64,000 bases of DNA from Rosa chinensis (GCF_002994745.2 NC_037092.1:18405501-18469500); one strand, 5' to 3'; shown: positions 11,269 to 22,700, counted from the first letter of the stretch. Numbers and translations: made by a program. Notes: generated by a model from the letters alone, not told the origin.

Positions 11269-11507
11269 AAAAAAATTAGAAAAATTAGAAATATCTATTT
11301 TGCCTTTTTTAGGGGGTTTAAAATCTGAAAAGTTGGCCCCTATGTCGGCTCCAACTCAGCACATGACATCATATTTTGAGCCAAATTCAAATTTTAGACC
11401 TGGATGATGGAAATTAAAAATGCAGGGACCAACGTGATTAATTCTAAAAAAGATGGACCAAACTGATTTTAACCTTAAAGTTTAATAGACTAAATTGAAT
11501 TTAATCC
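10688..11507. mobile_element. MULE-type MITE with long inverted arms
   Basis: A perfect 9-bp duplication ATTAAACAA flanks it (10679-10687 and 11508-11516), and the same 9 bp occur once at the empty site in unit A (8156-8164). The arms are inverted repeats of about 250 bp (TTCAGTTTAGTCC against TTCAATTTAGTC at the tips; AAATAGATATTTCTA inside). The centre has (CT)n at about 10935-10960 and (GA)n at about 11195-11270. There is no transposase. Confidence 0.85.
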
Positions 11508-12194
11508 ATTAAACAATATTGTTTAATTGTATGGCTGCATGCGACCTAGCAATATTGGATGACATCGGGTCTAATCGGACCAAGCCCACTACCAACTCCG
11601 GGTCAATTTGCTTGTGGACCCGCATCATGCGCATGCTGACCAGTCTAACTGTTTGATGCGATAAACATCCAACCTTCTCATCTATGGTAAATTGGTAATA
11701 TAAACCATAACAGCCTGGCTATAGTGTTTCCTAGTCATGAAATTCTAGAGTCTGAAGCTGTTAGACTAGTTATGGGCACATTGCAAACAATTTGATGGAA
11801 GTACCTAATATTCTAGAATTTTAAATCGCATGAATCACGGAACACCATTTCATATATCTTTCCTCTCTTTTTTTCTAGTTATATTGAATTCTCATCTTAG
11901 CCTAATTGTGACCTTATTCCCAACCTTCCTTCACTGCTAACCCCAATTAATTGAATTTCTTCCCAAAAGAACCAAGGAAAATGGAAGAAGATAATAACCC
12001 TAGCCCTACTACATACACGCTCATCTTAAGGCCACTCAAAAACCAAATTAACAAGAAACCAAGTGAAAGCAGGTCTCCATTCGTACATCTTCCATCTGTT
12101 CACTCATGCTGTCATGCAACAGTTGATTATGTAACTTCTAGGCCAGGACCGAAACGAATTTTGGCCATTCTATCAATTCTAGCACATCAAGTTT

Positions 12195-12345
12195 GTATGG
12201 TGAAGCTTGGTTTTTGGCTTGTGTTATCTTGTATGCTCAGCTGGTTTCATCACCAAACAACGTTGCTTCTGCTAGTTCTATTTCTAGTGAAGCAGAGGCT
12301 CTTCAAATGGGACCCAGCTTTCTAGACCAAACCCAGAATGTTAAA
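12195..12345 (+). pseudogene. Relic of LRR receptor kinase exon 1 (copy B)
   Basis: The sequence aligns with relic A (9725-9895) and with 12930-13100 of the intact gene. Small deletions break the frame in the Ser-rich region (GCTTCTGCTAGTTCTATTTC) and just after AGGCTCTTCAAATGG. Nothing of the LRR or kinase part follows. Confidence 0.7.
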
Positions 12346-12394
12346 TTAATAATCTGACCTCCTGGACTATATATTGTTATAGTATACACTTGAA

Positions 12395-12630
12395 CTAAGA
12401 GGAAAACCAATTTTTAAAAATTTGGATACTATGTGTATCCACACCAGCGAGGTTCCAACCATTTTGGGGAGAGGGGCAGGAAGGAAATATATGGTTTAAA
12501 TGTTCCATGCCAGAACCACAGAAAGCACAAAAAGAATCAAAATTAATATTAGTATAACGAGCAATTCTTGCCCTAGTTTTCAATCCCCCTCTAGTAAGGA
12601 GGCAAAAGATCATGACTTTAGGAGGAATAC
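12395..12630 (-). pseudogene. LINE fragment, reverse transcriptase zinc-binding domain
   Basis: On the minus strand a 72-residue frame (12613-12395) contains LLTRGGLKTRARIARY, then CAFCG, then EHLNHIFPSCP. This is the zf-RVT pattern (LPT...L.RR, CxxC, HxxxxCP) found C-terminal to the reverse transcriptase of plant LINEs. It interrupts unit B; in unit A the flanking sequences (near 9930) are contiguous. No poly-A tail is seen, so it may be an internal LINE piece carried by another process. Confidence 0.6.
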
Positions 12631-12860
12631 CAACCTCCTACAGCTGCATGTCTTCTTTCTTGAGTGTGTGGAACACGATTTCACTCTTTTCACCATCGTT
12701 ACTTCGTCTTTCCACAACAATGACTACAAATAGTAAACGAATGACTTTCCAAGTCTCCGTTTCGAGACAAAGAAAATGAATATCAAAAACTAATCGCAAC
12801 CATCATGACTAATTAAGAAGGAAAGAAAATGAAAACATCCTCTTTCCAAGTCTGATCAGC

Positions 12861-12868
12861 TATAAATA
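12861..12868 (+). promoter_or_regulatory. TATA box of the receptor kinase gene
   Basis: TATAAATA lies 53 bp before the ATG at 12921. That leaves room for a short leader starting near 12893. Confidence 0.55.
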
Positions 12869-12920
12869 AAGCTAGGCTTGATGTGCTCTAACATATCATG
12901 CAGCAAACATATACAAAACC

Positions 12921-15900
12921 ATGAGAACCATGAGATCATTTCTAGCTTACTTTCTTTTGTGTGTTCACCTCGTTTCATCACCAAACAATGCTTTTGCTTC
13001 TTTTAGTTCTAGTTCGAGTTCTAGTGAAGCAAAGGCCCTTCTAAAATGGAAAGGCAGTTTTCAAAACCAAAGCCAGAATAATCTGACCTCATGGACTTAC
13101 TCTCCCAGTAATTCCACCAATCCAAGAGCAAATGCAAGTCCATGCAATGGTTGGACAGGCATTTCATGCAAAACTATTGGAAGTGTCAACAGGATAAACC
13201 TCAGCAATTCTGGTATTCAAGGTACGCTTCGTGAATTATCATTCTTGTCCTTCCCTAATCTTGAATATCTTGAACTTAGCTTCAATGAACTTCATGATGC
13301 CATCCCACCTCAGATTAGTTCCCTCTCCAAACTCATCTATCTTGATCTGTCTTCTAATCATTTGTCTGGGCAAGTCCCACCAGAATTTGGTCTTCTAACA
13401 AAACTTGAGGTCCTTCACCTAAATGATAACAAGTTAAATGGCTCGATTCCTCACGAGATTGGTCAACTTAAGTTTCTTTCTGAGCTTGCTCTGAGCCAGA
13501 ACAGTCTAGAAGGTGTGATTCCGGCTTCTCTGGGTAATTTGAACAACCTGATTTCGTTGTTTCTCCATCAAAATCAACTTTCCGGTTCTATACCTGCTTC
13601 TCTAGGCAGTCTGAGCAACCTGACTACTTTGAATCTCCATAGAAATCAACTTTCTGGTTCAATCCCACCATCTTTAGGTGATCTGACAAACCTTACCTTT
13701 CTCTTCCTCTACCAAAATAACCTATCTGGAACCATTCCGGAACAGATTGGGAACTTGAAATCAATGGTGGATCTAGAGTTGGCTATGAATCAACTCAATG
13801 GTTCCATTCCCCCTTCAATTGGTGGCTTGAGTAATTTAGTTTTCTTATACCTCCGTGATAATCAACTTTCTGGCTCCATCCCCCAAGAGATAGGGAATCT
13901 CAAGAAGTTGACTGTACTCGAGTTGGATACTAACCAACTTTCTGGTCATTTACCCCAAAATATTTGCCGTGGTGGATCACTGCAAAACTTTACAGCAAAT
14001 TCCAACCAATTGACGGGTCCAATACCCAAAAGCATGAAAATATGCAAGAGTTTAGTAAGAGTCTACCTTCAAGATAACCATTTGACAGGCAATATATCTG
14101 AAGAATTTGGTGCCTATCCACATCTTTACATTGTAGACCTTAGCCGCAACAACTTCTACGGTGAAATTTCACCCATGTGGGGACTTTGTCCTCAGTTAGC
14201 AACCCTACGAATTGCAGGAAACAACCTGACTGGCAGCATCCCACCTGAGATCGGCAATGCAACCCAAATTCAAGCACTCGATCTTTCTTCAAATGGTTTA
14301 GTTGGGGTGATTCCAAATGAGATAAGGAGTTTGACTTCTTTGCTGAGTCTGAATTTGAAAGGTAATCAACTTTCGGGTCACATGCCTTCAGAATTCGATT
14401 CATTGAAGGATCTTGAATATCTTGACCTGTCAACCAACAGATTGAATGAATCAATTCCAAGCATTTTAGGTAACTTTTCTAAAATACACTACTTGAATTT
14501 GAGCAACAACAAATTCAGCCAAGAAATTCCATTTCAATTGGGAAATTTAGTCCACCTGTCCCAGCTAGACTTGAGTTACAATTCACTTGAGGATCAAATA
14601 CCATCAGAAATTAGCCAAATGCAAAGCTTGGAAATTCTGAATATTTCCCACAACAATCTTTCTGGTTTAATACCCAAAAATTTCGAACAAATGCATAGCT
14701 TGGTTCAAATTGACTTATCCTACAACCAGCTGCAGGGTCCCGTCCCCAACAACAAAGCATTTCAAGAAGGCGCATTAGAAGGCAACGAACGATTGTGTGG
14801 CAATGTTGCAGGAATTCAACCCTGCAATAAGCATTCCTCAAAAACAGATCGAAGACACTTGTTTTTAATTGTTTTCCCTATTTTGGGAACACTTTTACTT
14901 GTACATGCAGTCCTTGCAATTGCCTTGGTTGGAAAAAGAAGAAAAACAGAGCAGGACACGGGGCAGAGCGATGTGCAGCACAAGGAAGTTTTTTCCATAT
15001 CTGAATTCGATGGAAGAATCATGTATGAAGAAATCATCAAGGCAACCAATGATTTTGATGCTCTGTATTGCATCGGAAAGGGGCGATCCGGAAGTGCGTA
15101 CAAGGCAAAGCTGATATCCGGCAGCATAGTTGCAGTGAAGAAACTCCACCCAACACTTGATGGTGAGGAGACGTCTCGGAAGGAATTCCTAAACGAAATA
15201 AGGGCACTCCTAGAGATACGGCACCGGAACATTGTGAAACTTCGTGGTTTCTGTTCACATGCCCATCACTCGTTTTTGGTGTATGAATACATAGAAAAAG
15301 GTAGTTTGGCTTCAATCTTGAGCAAAGAATACGAAGCTAACAAACTGGACTGGAGCACAAGGGTGAGGATTGTGAAAGGTGTAGCTCATGCCCTCTCTTA
15401 TATGCACCATGATTGCTCTCCCCCTATTGTGCATCGAGACATATCAAGCAACAACATACTGCTCGATTACGAATATGAGCCCGTTGTTTCAGACTTTGGC
15501 ACCGCTAAGCTTTTAAATCCAGACTCATCGAATTGGACTGCACGCGCAGGCACATATGGATATATAGCACCAGGTAATACAGAGTAGATGAAAGAAATGT
15601 TCTACAACTTTTATACTTGGTCTACATATTAATGATTTTCTGTTCCTCAATGTTTTTGGCAGAGCTTGCTTATACAATGAAGGTTACCGAGAAATGTGAT
15701 GTTTATAGCTTTGGAGCGCTGGCACTGGAAGTGATAATGGGAAGGCAGCTGGCTGATTTTATGTCCTCCTTTTCGACTTCATCCGCCAATGGAGACATAT
15801 TGCTAAAGGATGTTTTCGACCAACGCCTCCCCCTCCTCCACCGAAAATTGAGAATGAACTGATAACAATTGCTAGGCTAGCAATTGCATGCAAACATTCC

Positions 15901-16008
15901 CATCCACAATCCAGGCCAACAATGTACATGGTTTCTCAAGTGTTGTCATCCCAACCTGCAAATTCCTCTAGACTACCAGAGATTACTATTGAACAACTCA
16001 TTAATTAG
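12921..16008 (+). pseudogene. LRR receptor-like kinase, MIK2-like, frameshifted near its C-terminus
   Basis: Exon 1 (12921-15573) and exon 2 (15663 on) are separated by an 89-bp GT-AG intron that splits the codon of the APE motif (P, G|AG). The protein has a signal peptide (about 1-26), a paired-Cys cap (CNGW...SC), about 22 LRRs, a membrane segment (about 646-672) and a kinase domain from about residue 702. Kinase motifs are intact: glycine loop IGKGRSG, VAVKK, HRDISSNN, DFGTAK. In exon 2 the run CCTCCCCCTCCTCC (15827-15840) lacks one base. The frame then stops at 15862, while the conserved tail ([12 protein letters not shown] ... SRPTMYMVSQVLS) continues in the next frame to TAG at 16008. 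Arabidopsis MIK2 senses SCOOP peptides and cell-wall damage at the plasma membrane; the ligand here is unknown. The shift may be real or a homopolymer sequencing error. Confidence 0.88.
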
Positions 16009-16029
16009 TATCAGACTATTGTGACAGAG

Positions 16030-16551
16030 AGTAAGATGCTCTTGTTCACGCATGAAGTGGAGAAATTGTTGACATTTATCAGGACAAATAAACATTCAGT
16101 TATCTCATATCCTCAAGGAAGGAAATTCGGTGGCAGATAGACTAAGCAAATTTTGGAGCCTCACATACATGACGGTTTTATTTGGTGGGACACGGTACCT
16201 CAGTTTTAACTTCCAGTTTTCGGGCATGACTTTTGTTCGCTTCCATCCTATAAGTTCCCTTAATTTCTCCTGTTTTTCTAGCTTGTTCTCTCAGGCCTAG
16301 TTTGTTTTTGTCATAGTTTTCCTCTACTGTACCTGTATGCTTTGTTTATTATTGTTCTTATTTTTTGGTTAGGAACGTTTCATGCTGTGCTAGCATATTT
16401 GTGTAACTTTTCTGGGATTGGCCTTGGCTTAGTCCTCCATCCCACTTGTATTATTTTTCTTCATTAATAAATCTCCGAGGGAGGACGCCGAGGGCGTTGA
16501 TTTTGTCCTCTCCTCGTTTATCCAAAAAAGAAAAAAAAGAAAGAAAAAAAA
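16030..16551 (+). pseudogene. 3' end of a LINE with poly-A tail
   Basis: Around 16105-16195 the plus strand reads KEGNSVADRLSKF and then, after a shift, GFIWWDTVP. This matches the end of the RNase H domain of plant LINEs. A 3' UTR of about 330 bp follows, ending in TTATCCAAAAAAG and an A-rich tail (16525-16551). It lies directly behind the receptor kinase. Confidence 0.6.
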
Positions 16552-17042
16552 GTTGTAATTAGGTTTCACATGTATACTGTTTTTGATGAGAAATAAAATC
16601 TTTGAGCTCTCATACAATCTTTTGCTTTTGCATTTGCGAAGTCAATTGCAGCAGTACTTCAGTCAAAAAGACAAAAAACAAAAAAGACAAAACCATCGAT
16701 CAGGTACAGAATGAGAAGCAATTAGTAAGAAACGTATAATATGATCCCAGAAAAGATGAGTTACCTCGAATCTAATGGAGGGGCTTGAACTTAACCGACA
16801 TCTGCTTTCTGCTATAGAAACTGCTTCTCAGAATTCAGAGACCTCATCACTGAGAATGAGATTGATGTATTACTATTTCAGCTGGTATCGACCCCTGAAG
16901 AACGAAACGGAAAGAGCTACTAACTGCTTATTGGAATTTCAAGAACTTTGGCAAAAACTTCGAATCTCTACAATCTACATTTACTCGTGTGACAAGTTGC
17001 ATCGAATTTTCCGTTTTTAAAAAAAAAAATTAATATGATTTT
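16552..17042. other. Intergenic stretch
   Basis: There is no recognisable gene. One 81-codon frame (16775-17020, +) has no family resemblance that I can see and could be chance. The last five bases (ATTTT) are the target-site duplication of the next element. Confidence 0.4.
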
Positions 17043-17249
17043 TGTTGAAGGAATATCGATTTAGTATGCCTTATCAAACTAGGAGTAGTAATAGGAGAGA
17101 AGGTTCTAGATTTCCCAATCCTACACGGATTGGTATTCCTTGTAACATTAGAACTAGTACTTTGTAATCCCTATATATAGGGCTCCTATTCTCAATAATA
17201 TGACACAATTCTCTCTACAATTTCTCTCGAATCTCTTTTTCCTTAAACA
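17043..17249 (+). repeat. 5' LTR of element B
   Basis: 207 bp, TGTTGAAGG to TTAAACA. The TATA region is CCCTATATATAGGG near 17172-17185. Confidence 0.93.
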
Positions 17250-17273
17250 CGTTATCAGCACGACTCTAACCAC
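17250..17273 (+). promoter_or_regulatory. Primer-binding site, tRNA-Ile anticodon-arm type
   Basis: CGTTATCAGCACGAC starts directly after the LTR and is followed by TCTAACCA. From memory, the plant tRNA-Ile(AAU) anticodon arm and D arm are complementary to this, with a 2-base gap, if the wobble base is inosine pairing with C. The element C version matches 17 bases without a gap. It is not the initiator-Met site. Confidence 0.6.
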
Positions 17274-17682
17274 AAAACAGAAAACCAAAACTCATTCACA
17301 AAGCAGCCCCTAGCCCAAGCTAGCCGAACCTTCGCTGCAGCCCGAACGCCCGTGCGCTTGCAACCTTGCACAGCAGCCCCTGTTGCCCCCTCCCTGCAGC
17401 CCTGCGTTCCAGCCTGCTACCACCGAAGCATCCCTGCTGCGCAAACAAGCCAACGCACACCCACTGCATCTTTTTCCCGTTCCTGTGCACATCCGTCTTC
17501 TTGCAAGCCTCGAAAAGTCTAGTTCGGAAGCTCAGATCGAAAAACTTTCTTCATCAAAGTTGTTCGTCTCTGTCTCTTCCATCTAACCTCCGAATTTCAG
17601 CCTTATCGGAGTCATATTTAGATCTGTACACCAATCGAGGTACAAGCTGTTCAGAACAGAATCTGCTCCTAATTTTCACCAA

Positions 17683-18045
17683 GTAAGTATTCAAAAGAGT
17701 AAGTTTTGAAGTTCCTATAATTCGAAATTTAAATATTTCTTTTTTTCTCGGGGACTTGAAAACCTCCCTTCTTCTACATCCCACCTTTCTTATAACGTGG
17801 GTTCGATTCTTGAAAAGCGGAATCGTGGGGATTCACGCAATTAACGAACTAAGAGCGTTCGTAAGACTTCGGACTAAGAGCGTCCGTAAGCATCGATTAA
17901 CGACCATATAAACATCATTGTTTCGGTCTAATCCAATTATTCTTGGAAATCGATTTCTTGGTAGCATAGCTCGGAAATCTTATTTATATTAGTTTTCGTG
18001 GAAGCATTGACTCCGAAACTAACTTGTTTTTGTTTCATCTTTCAG
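17683..18045 (+). other. Candidate intron in the 5' leader of element B
   Basis: A donor (CCAA|GTAAGTATT) and an acceptor (CATCTTTCAG|G) border 363 bp, with the gag ATG one base after the acceptor. Elements C (41885-42276) and D carry a donor-like GT and the same TTTCAGGATG at the equivalent places. It is inferred, not shown by transcripts. Confidence 0.45.
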
Positions 18046-18046
18046 G

Positions 18047-18973
18047 ATGTCAAACACAAACAAACTCGATTTTGTTCCATTGGATTATGCAGGCAAAAGG
18101 TACTTAATTTGGGTCACTGATGTCGAGATCCACCTTATTGCCCGTGATTTATTGCATACAATCCAAGAGCTTTGTCCTATAGAAACAGCTCCAGACCCTC
18201 AAACTGAGAAAGATAATTCCAAGGCACTTGCCTTCATGAAACATCACATGGATAGTGACCTACAGTTTGAGTTCATAAATGAGGATAGCGCCATAAAGCT
18301 TTGGCATGCGCTTCGCGAACGATATGGCAATGTTCGTGACTCCATACTTCCGAATACAGAAGCAGAATGGAAACATCTTCGCTTCTCTGAATTTGACACT
18401 GTCATGCAATTTTATTCGGAAGCTCTCAGCATCAGAGCAATGATGCGTCTCTGTGGAAAAACAATCACAGAAGACCAATTGATTGAGAAAACCCTTAATA
18501 CCTTCCCCGTCTATGCTATGAGGTCCTCTGACTTATTCCGGACTCATGTAAATGCAAGACGGATCACAAGTTTTCAACAGCTTATTGAAGCTATGGTCAC
18601 TACTGAAAGACATGGCAATGAACTTGTGAAAAGAAGATTTGATAGGCTTCAAGATAGCTATCAAGAGCATCGTCCTATGGCTAGAGAAAGTCGCCATCGA
18701 CGTCATGATCCATATGATCGAAATGCTCAAGAAGGTAATCACTCAAGGCGACAATCACACGACCGTAGGAGGCGTGATTTTGAGGGACATAGGGTTGGAA
18801 ACAATGGAGCCAACGTTGGCCATGGGCACCACTTTCCAACACCACTAGTCTTAGGGACTATGCATATTGCGCCAATGCGCCTCAATCAAGGGAGAATCCT
18901 CTTTATGGTGTCTATTTCTGATATGGAACGTCTGATCAATGGACCTGAATTTGCAATGTACCTACGAAGGTAG
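18047..18973 (+). CDS. Copia gag (UBN2-type), lacking zinc knuckle
   Basis: 308 codons from ATG. The gag domain covers about residues 10-200 (ALAFMKHHMDSDLQ, LWHALRERYGNVRD, QFYSEALSI, EKTLNTFPVYAM), followed by a basic Arg/His-rich tail. In element C the equivalent tail runs into a CCHC zinc knuckle (CLRCGLPGHWATAC). Here that part is deleted and the frame ends in unrelated codons. In this family gag forms the virus-like particle and binds RNA; without the knuckle, packaging would probably need a partner element. Confidence 0.85.
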   Translation: MSNTNKLDFVPLDYAGKRYLIWVTDVEIHLIARDLLHTIQELCPIETAPDPQTEKDNSKALAFMKHHMDSDLQFEFINEDSAIKLWHALRERYGNVRDSILPNTEAEWKHLRFSEFDTVMQFYSEALSIRAMMRLCGKTITEDQLIEKTLNTFPVYAMRSSDLFRTHVNARRITSFQQLIEAMVTTERHGNELVKRRFDRLQDSYQEHRPMARESRHRRHDPYDRNAQEGNHSRRQSHDRRRRDFEGHRVGNNGANVGHGHHFPTPLVLGTMHIAPMRLNQGRILFMVSISDMERLINGPEFAMYLRR

Positions 18974-19326
18974 TCGCATTATGGTGATCCAGACATCGAG
19001 TTCACAAAGACTTTAAATCTGGCGATGAAGACAACATGCCGCAGATTTTTATTTAGAATAGTCTTTTATATTTCCAAGAATTATGTAATGGCAATTATGC
19101 CTTAAATCAATAAAATGACTTATTGTATTAACTCTTTCCCTCTAGGCGTACTCAAGAGTACTTGTGATGTCTAGGCAAGGTTTGATCTGAGAGAACGGTT
19201 TTAAAAGTGAGCAACGCTCCACCAAAATCTCGCCTTACCTTACCTGGTCACAACTAAATTGAAATTACCGAACGGATAGAGTGACTACGATTTGTCTACG
19301 ATTTGATTTTTATATTGGATTAGATT

Positions 19327-19731
19327 ATGGTCACGAAACTTTGGTGTCATCATTGGATATTATTAATAAAGTATCGATTTATTTTATCTCATGTCGTAGA
19401 CATGTTTTTCGAACTTTATTATTTCAAAGATATAAGAGCCAATGGTTTTCATGTGGAAACACATTGTGAGAATGGACAAGAGTTCCTTTGCATCACCTCT
19501 AATGACTACGGACATAAACGAGTATTAGAGAAACTTATGTGTCGCTCTAGTGGGTTGTATGCAACCACTATTCGAGTCATTGAATCCAACCATGTCATGA
19601 GAGATGATTTATGGGATTCCGACACATATAGGCTTTGGCACGACCGTTTGGGACACCCAGGTCGTGACATGATGATCCGTATCTTAAAGACTTCACACGG
19701 ACATCCCTTTTTTCAGAACGAAAGGAAGTAA
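19327..19731 (+). pseudogene. Protease remnant and pre-integrase domain of element B
   Basis: Residues from about position 19430 on match the pre-integrase region of element C (DIRANGFHVETH, MCRSSGLYATTI, LWHDRLGHPGRDMM). The protease active-site segment (DSATTH in C) is gone; C's intervening 'PTYSS' to 'NRTLLSF' part is reduced to about 90 bp of junk. The frame stops at 19731 and the next frame resumes 10 bp later. Confidence 0.75.
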
Positions 19732-19741
19732 AACTCGAAAT

Positions 19742-22700
19742 TTGGATCAAGGAGGAGCACCTGCGCCTCACGGCGCCTTTCCCCCTCAAGTCCGGCCTTC
19801 ACCGGTCGGCGCCGCCATCCCCCTGCGGCCCAAGGGTGGCTTTGACGCCACCCCTGCTCCCTTGACTCCAATTTTTACTTCTAAGGTCCATTGTGACTTC
19901 ATGGCTCAACCAAAATCCTCATTGGTTGTTTCCAAAGCCCATCATTCGTTCTGCAAAGCCTGCTCTTTAGCAAAGTTAGGATCGAGACCATCCTATGCAA
20001 GGGACACCAAAGAAAATATACCATTCTTGCAAAGAATCCAAGGTGATATTTGTGGACCTATTCAACCATCATGCGGACCATTTCGATATTTTATGGTATT
20101 GGTTGATGCATCGACACGCTGGTCACATGTCATGCTATTGTCCACAAGGAACGCTGCATTTGCTAAACTCCTAGCACAAATAATTAAGTTACGGGCTCAC
20201 CACCCTGATCATCCCATTAAGTCTATAAGATTAGACAATGCTGGGGAGTTTACATCAAAGACTTTTGATGATTATTGCATGTCCATTGGGATTGATGTTG
20301 AACATCCTGTTCCTCATGTTCATACCCAAAATGGTCTCGCAGAAGCCACCATTAAACGACTACAAATGGTTGCTCGAGCATTGGTGATGCGCACCAATCT
20401 CCCTATTTCTGCTTGGGGCTATGCAATATTGCATGCAGCTGTGCTTATTCGTCTGAGGCCCACTGCCACTCAACCCTTTTCTGCGTCCCAGATGGTGACT
20501 GGGTATGAGCCTAATGTCTCACACTTACGCATATTTGGGTGTGCAGTTTATGTGCCAATTGCGCCGCCACAGCACACCAAAATGGGTCCTCAACGACGAT
20601 TAGGCGTTTACGTTGGTTATGATTCTCCAACGATTATCCGCTACATAGAACCCTTGACAGGCGATCTATTTACCGCTAGATTTGCGGATTGTCACTTTGA
20701 TGAGACAGTCTTCCCGTCGTTAGGGGGAGATAGGAACATAAATGTTCAACAGGAACGACAGGAATTGTCGTGGTCTGTCCCCACTATGTCTCATCTTGAT
20801 CCCCGAACCGCACAGTCAGAAATTGAAGTGCGGAGAATTCTCGATCTTCAGAACGTAGCAGATTCGATGCCTGATGCGTTTTCTGATATCGCTAAAGTGA
20901 CAAGATCACACATACCTGCTGCAAACGTGCCTGCAAGGATTGATGTCCCTAAAAGTAGAGGACATGACGCCAACTCAAGAATGCATGAGCATGGCGCCAA
21001 CGTCCCATCTCTCAATGATGGTGACGTTATGGCTAGGCCCACGGCTCCCGCCATGAAGCGCGGGAGGCCCATAGGTTCGATGGATTCTCGCCCAAGAAAG
21101 AAAGCGAGTTCGGCACAAAATAATCCATTAATCATCGATGTAAATAATCCATCTCATGAGAATATTCCGGATTATGGTTATGTCCAAGAGACATCATTGG
21201 GGGACGCTCCAATGTCAAAACCAACTCCAGAGAATAGAGAGATCTCCATAAATTACACTAGTGTACATGAGATGATGGATAGAAATTCTATGGCGATTGA
21301 TGATGCATTTGCATATCATATTGCGAAAGGGATTATAGAATATGATGATATCGAACCTCGCTCTGTTGAAGAATGTCAACGAAGAGCAGATTGGCCTAAA
21401 TGGAAAGATGCGATCCAGGTTGAATTGGATTCACTAACAAAGAGACAGGTATTTGGACCTGTAACGCAGACACCCCCAAATGTAAAGCCTGTTGGCCATA
21501 AATGGGTCTTTGTTAGAAAGCGTAATGAGAAAAATGAGGTGGTAAGATATAAAGCCCGCCTTGTGGCGCAAGGTTTCTCACAACGCCCTGGAATCGACTA
21601 CGAGGAGACATATTCTCCCGTAATGGACGTGATAACGTTCCGCTACCTTGTCAGTTTGGTAGTTTCCGAAAAACTTGACATGCAGCTTATGGATGTGGTT
21701 ACAGCATATCTCTATGGGGATCTAGATTCAGAGATATATATGAAGGTTCCAGATGGACTTCAATTACCCAAATCAAGTGGCTCTAAACCACGGAGCGCGT
21801 TTTCAATAAGATTAAAACGCTCACTATATGGATTAAAACAATCCGGACGGATGTGGTATAACCGTCTAAGTGACTACTTGATTGGGAAGGGATATATTAA
21901 TAATGAAATATGCCCATGCGTGTTCATTAAAAGAACAAGTTCCGGATTTGCAATCATAGCAGTTTATGTCGATGACATGAACCTAATTGGAACTCTAGAT
22001 GAGTTGAAGGAAACTGCTAAATACTTGAAATCTGAATTTGAGATGAAAGATCTTGGGAAAACACGGTTTTGTCTCAGTTTAGAACTCGAGCACCGTAGTG
22101 ATGGCATTTTGATCCATCAGTCTGCATATACTCAGAAAATCTTAAGGCGCTTTAATGAAGATAAAGCAAAGTCTGTGAGTACTCCCATGATCGGTCGTAG
22201 TCTTGAGCCAGGAAAAGATCCGTTTCGTCCAAAGGATGAGGACGAAGAGCTATTAGAGGCAGAAGTGCCCTATTTAAGTGCAATAGGCGCATTATTGTAC
22301 TTAGCTCAATGCACAAGACCAGACATCTCATTCGCAGTGAACTTGTTAGCTAGACATAGCTCTGCGCCAACACGTCGCCATTGGATTGGTGTAAAGACAA
22401 TCTTTCGATACCTAAGAGGTACGATTGATATGAGCCTATTTTATCCCTACAGAGAGAAGAGGAATGACGGAAGAATGGGATCGGACCCCATTAGGCATGG
22501 AGCCACCGTCCACCATGACAAGGTGGCCGGCCATGTTGCCGCCAACGTCATCACCACCACAAGGGGTGGCCGGCCTCACCCTATCCCCCTTCATCAAAAC
22601 GACAATGATGTCTTGATGGGTTTTGCTGATGCAGGGTACCTCTCTGACCCTCACAAAGGTCGCTCCCAAACGGGTTATGTCTTTACCATAAGAAGCACTG

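Larger units (their letters stand above)
10585..12830 (+). repeat. Tandem duplication unit B
   Basis: This is the second copy of the unit described at 8053-10290. It contains a MULE (10688-11507) that is absent from unit A, a relic gene start, and a LINE fragment inserted after that relic. It lacks the Tourist-like MITE of unit A and about 450 bp that follow the MULE empty site in A. Confidence 0.7.

Noticed and set aside
14140..15315. Several minus-strand frames of 76-138 codons
   Set aside because: They are shadows of the receptor kinase exon on the opposite strand.
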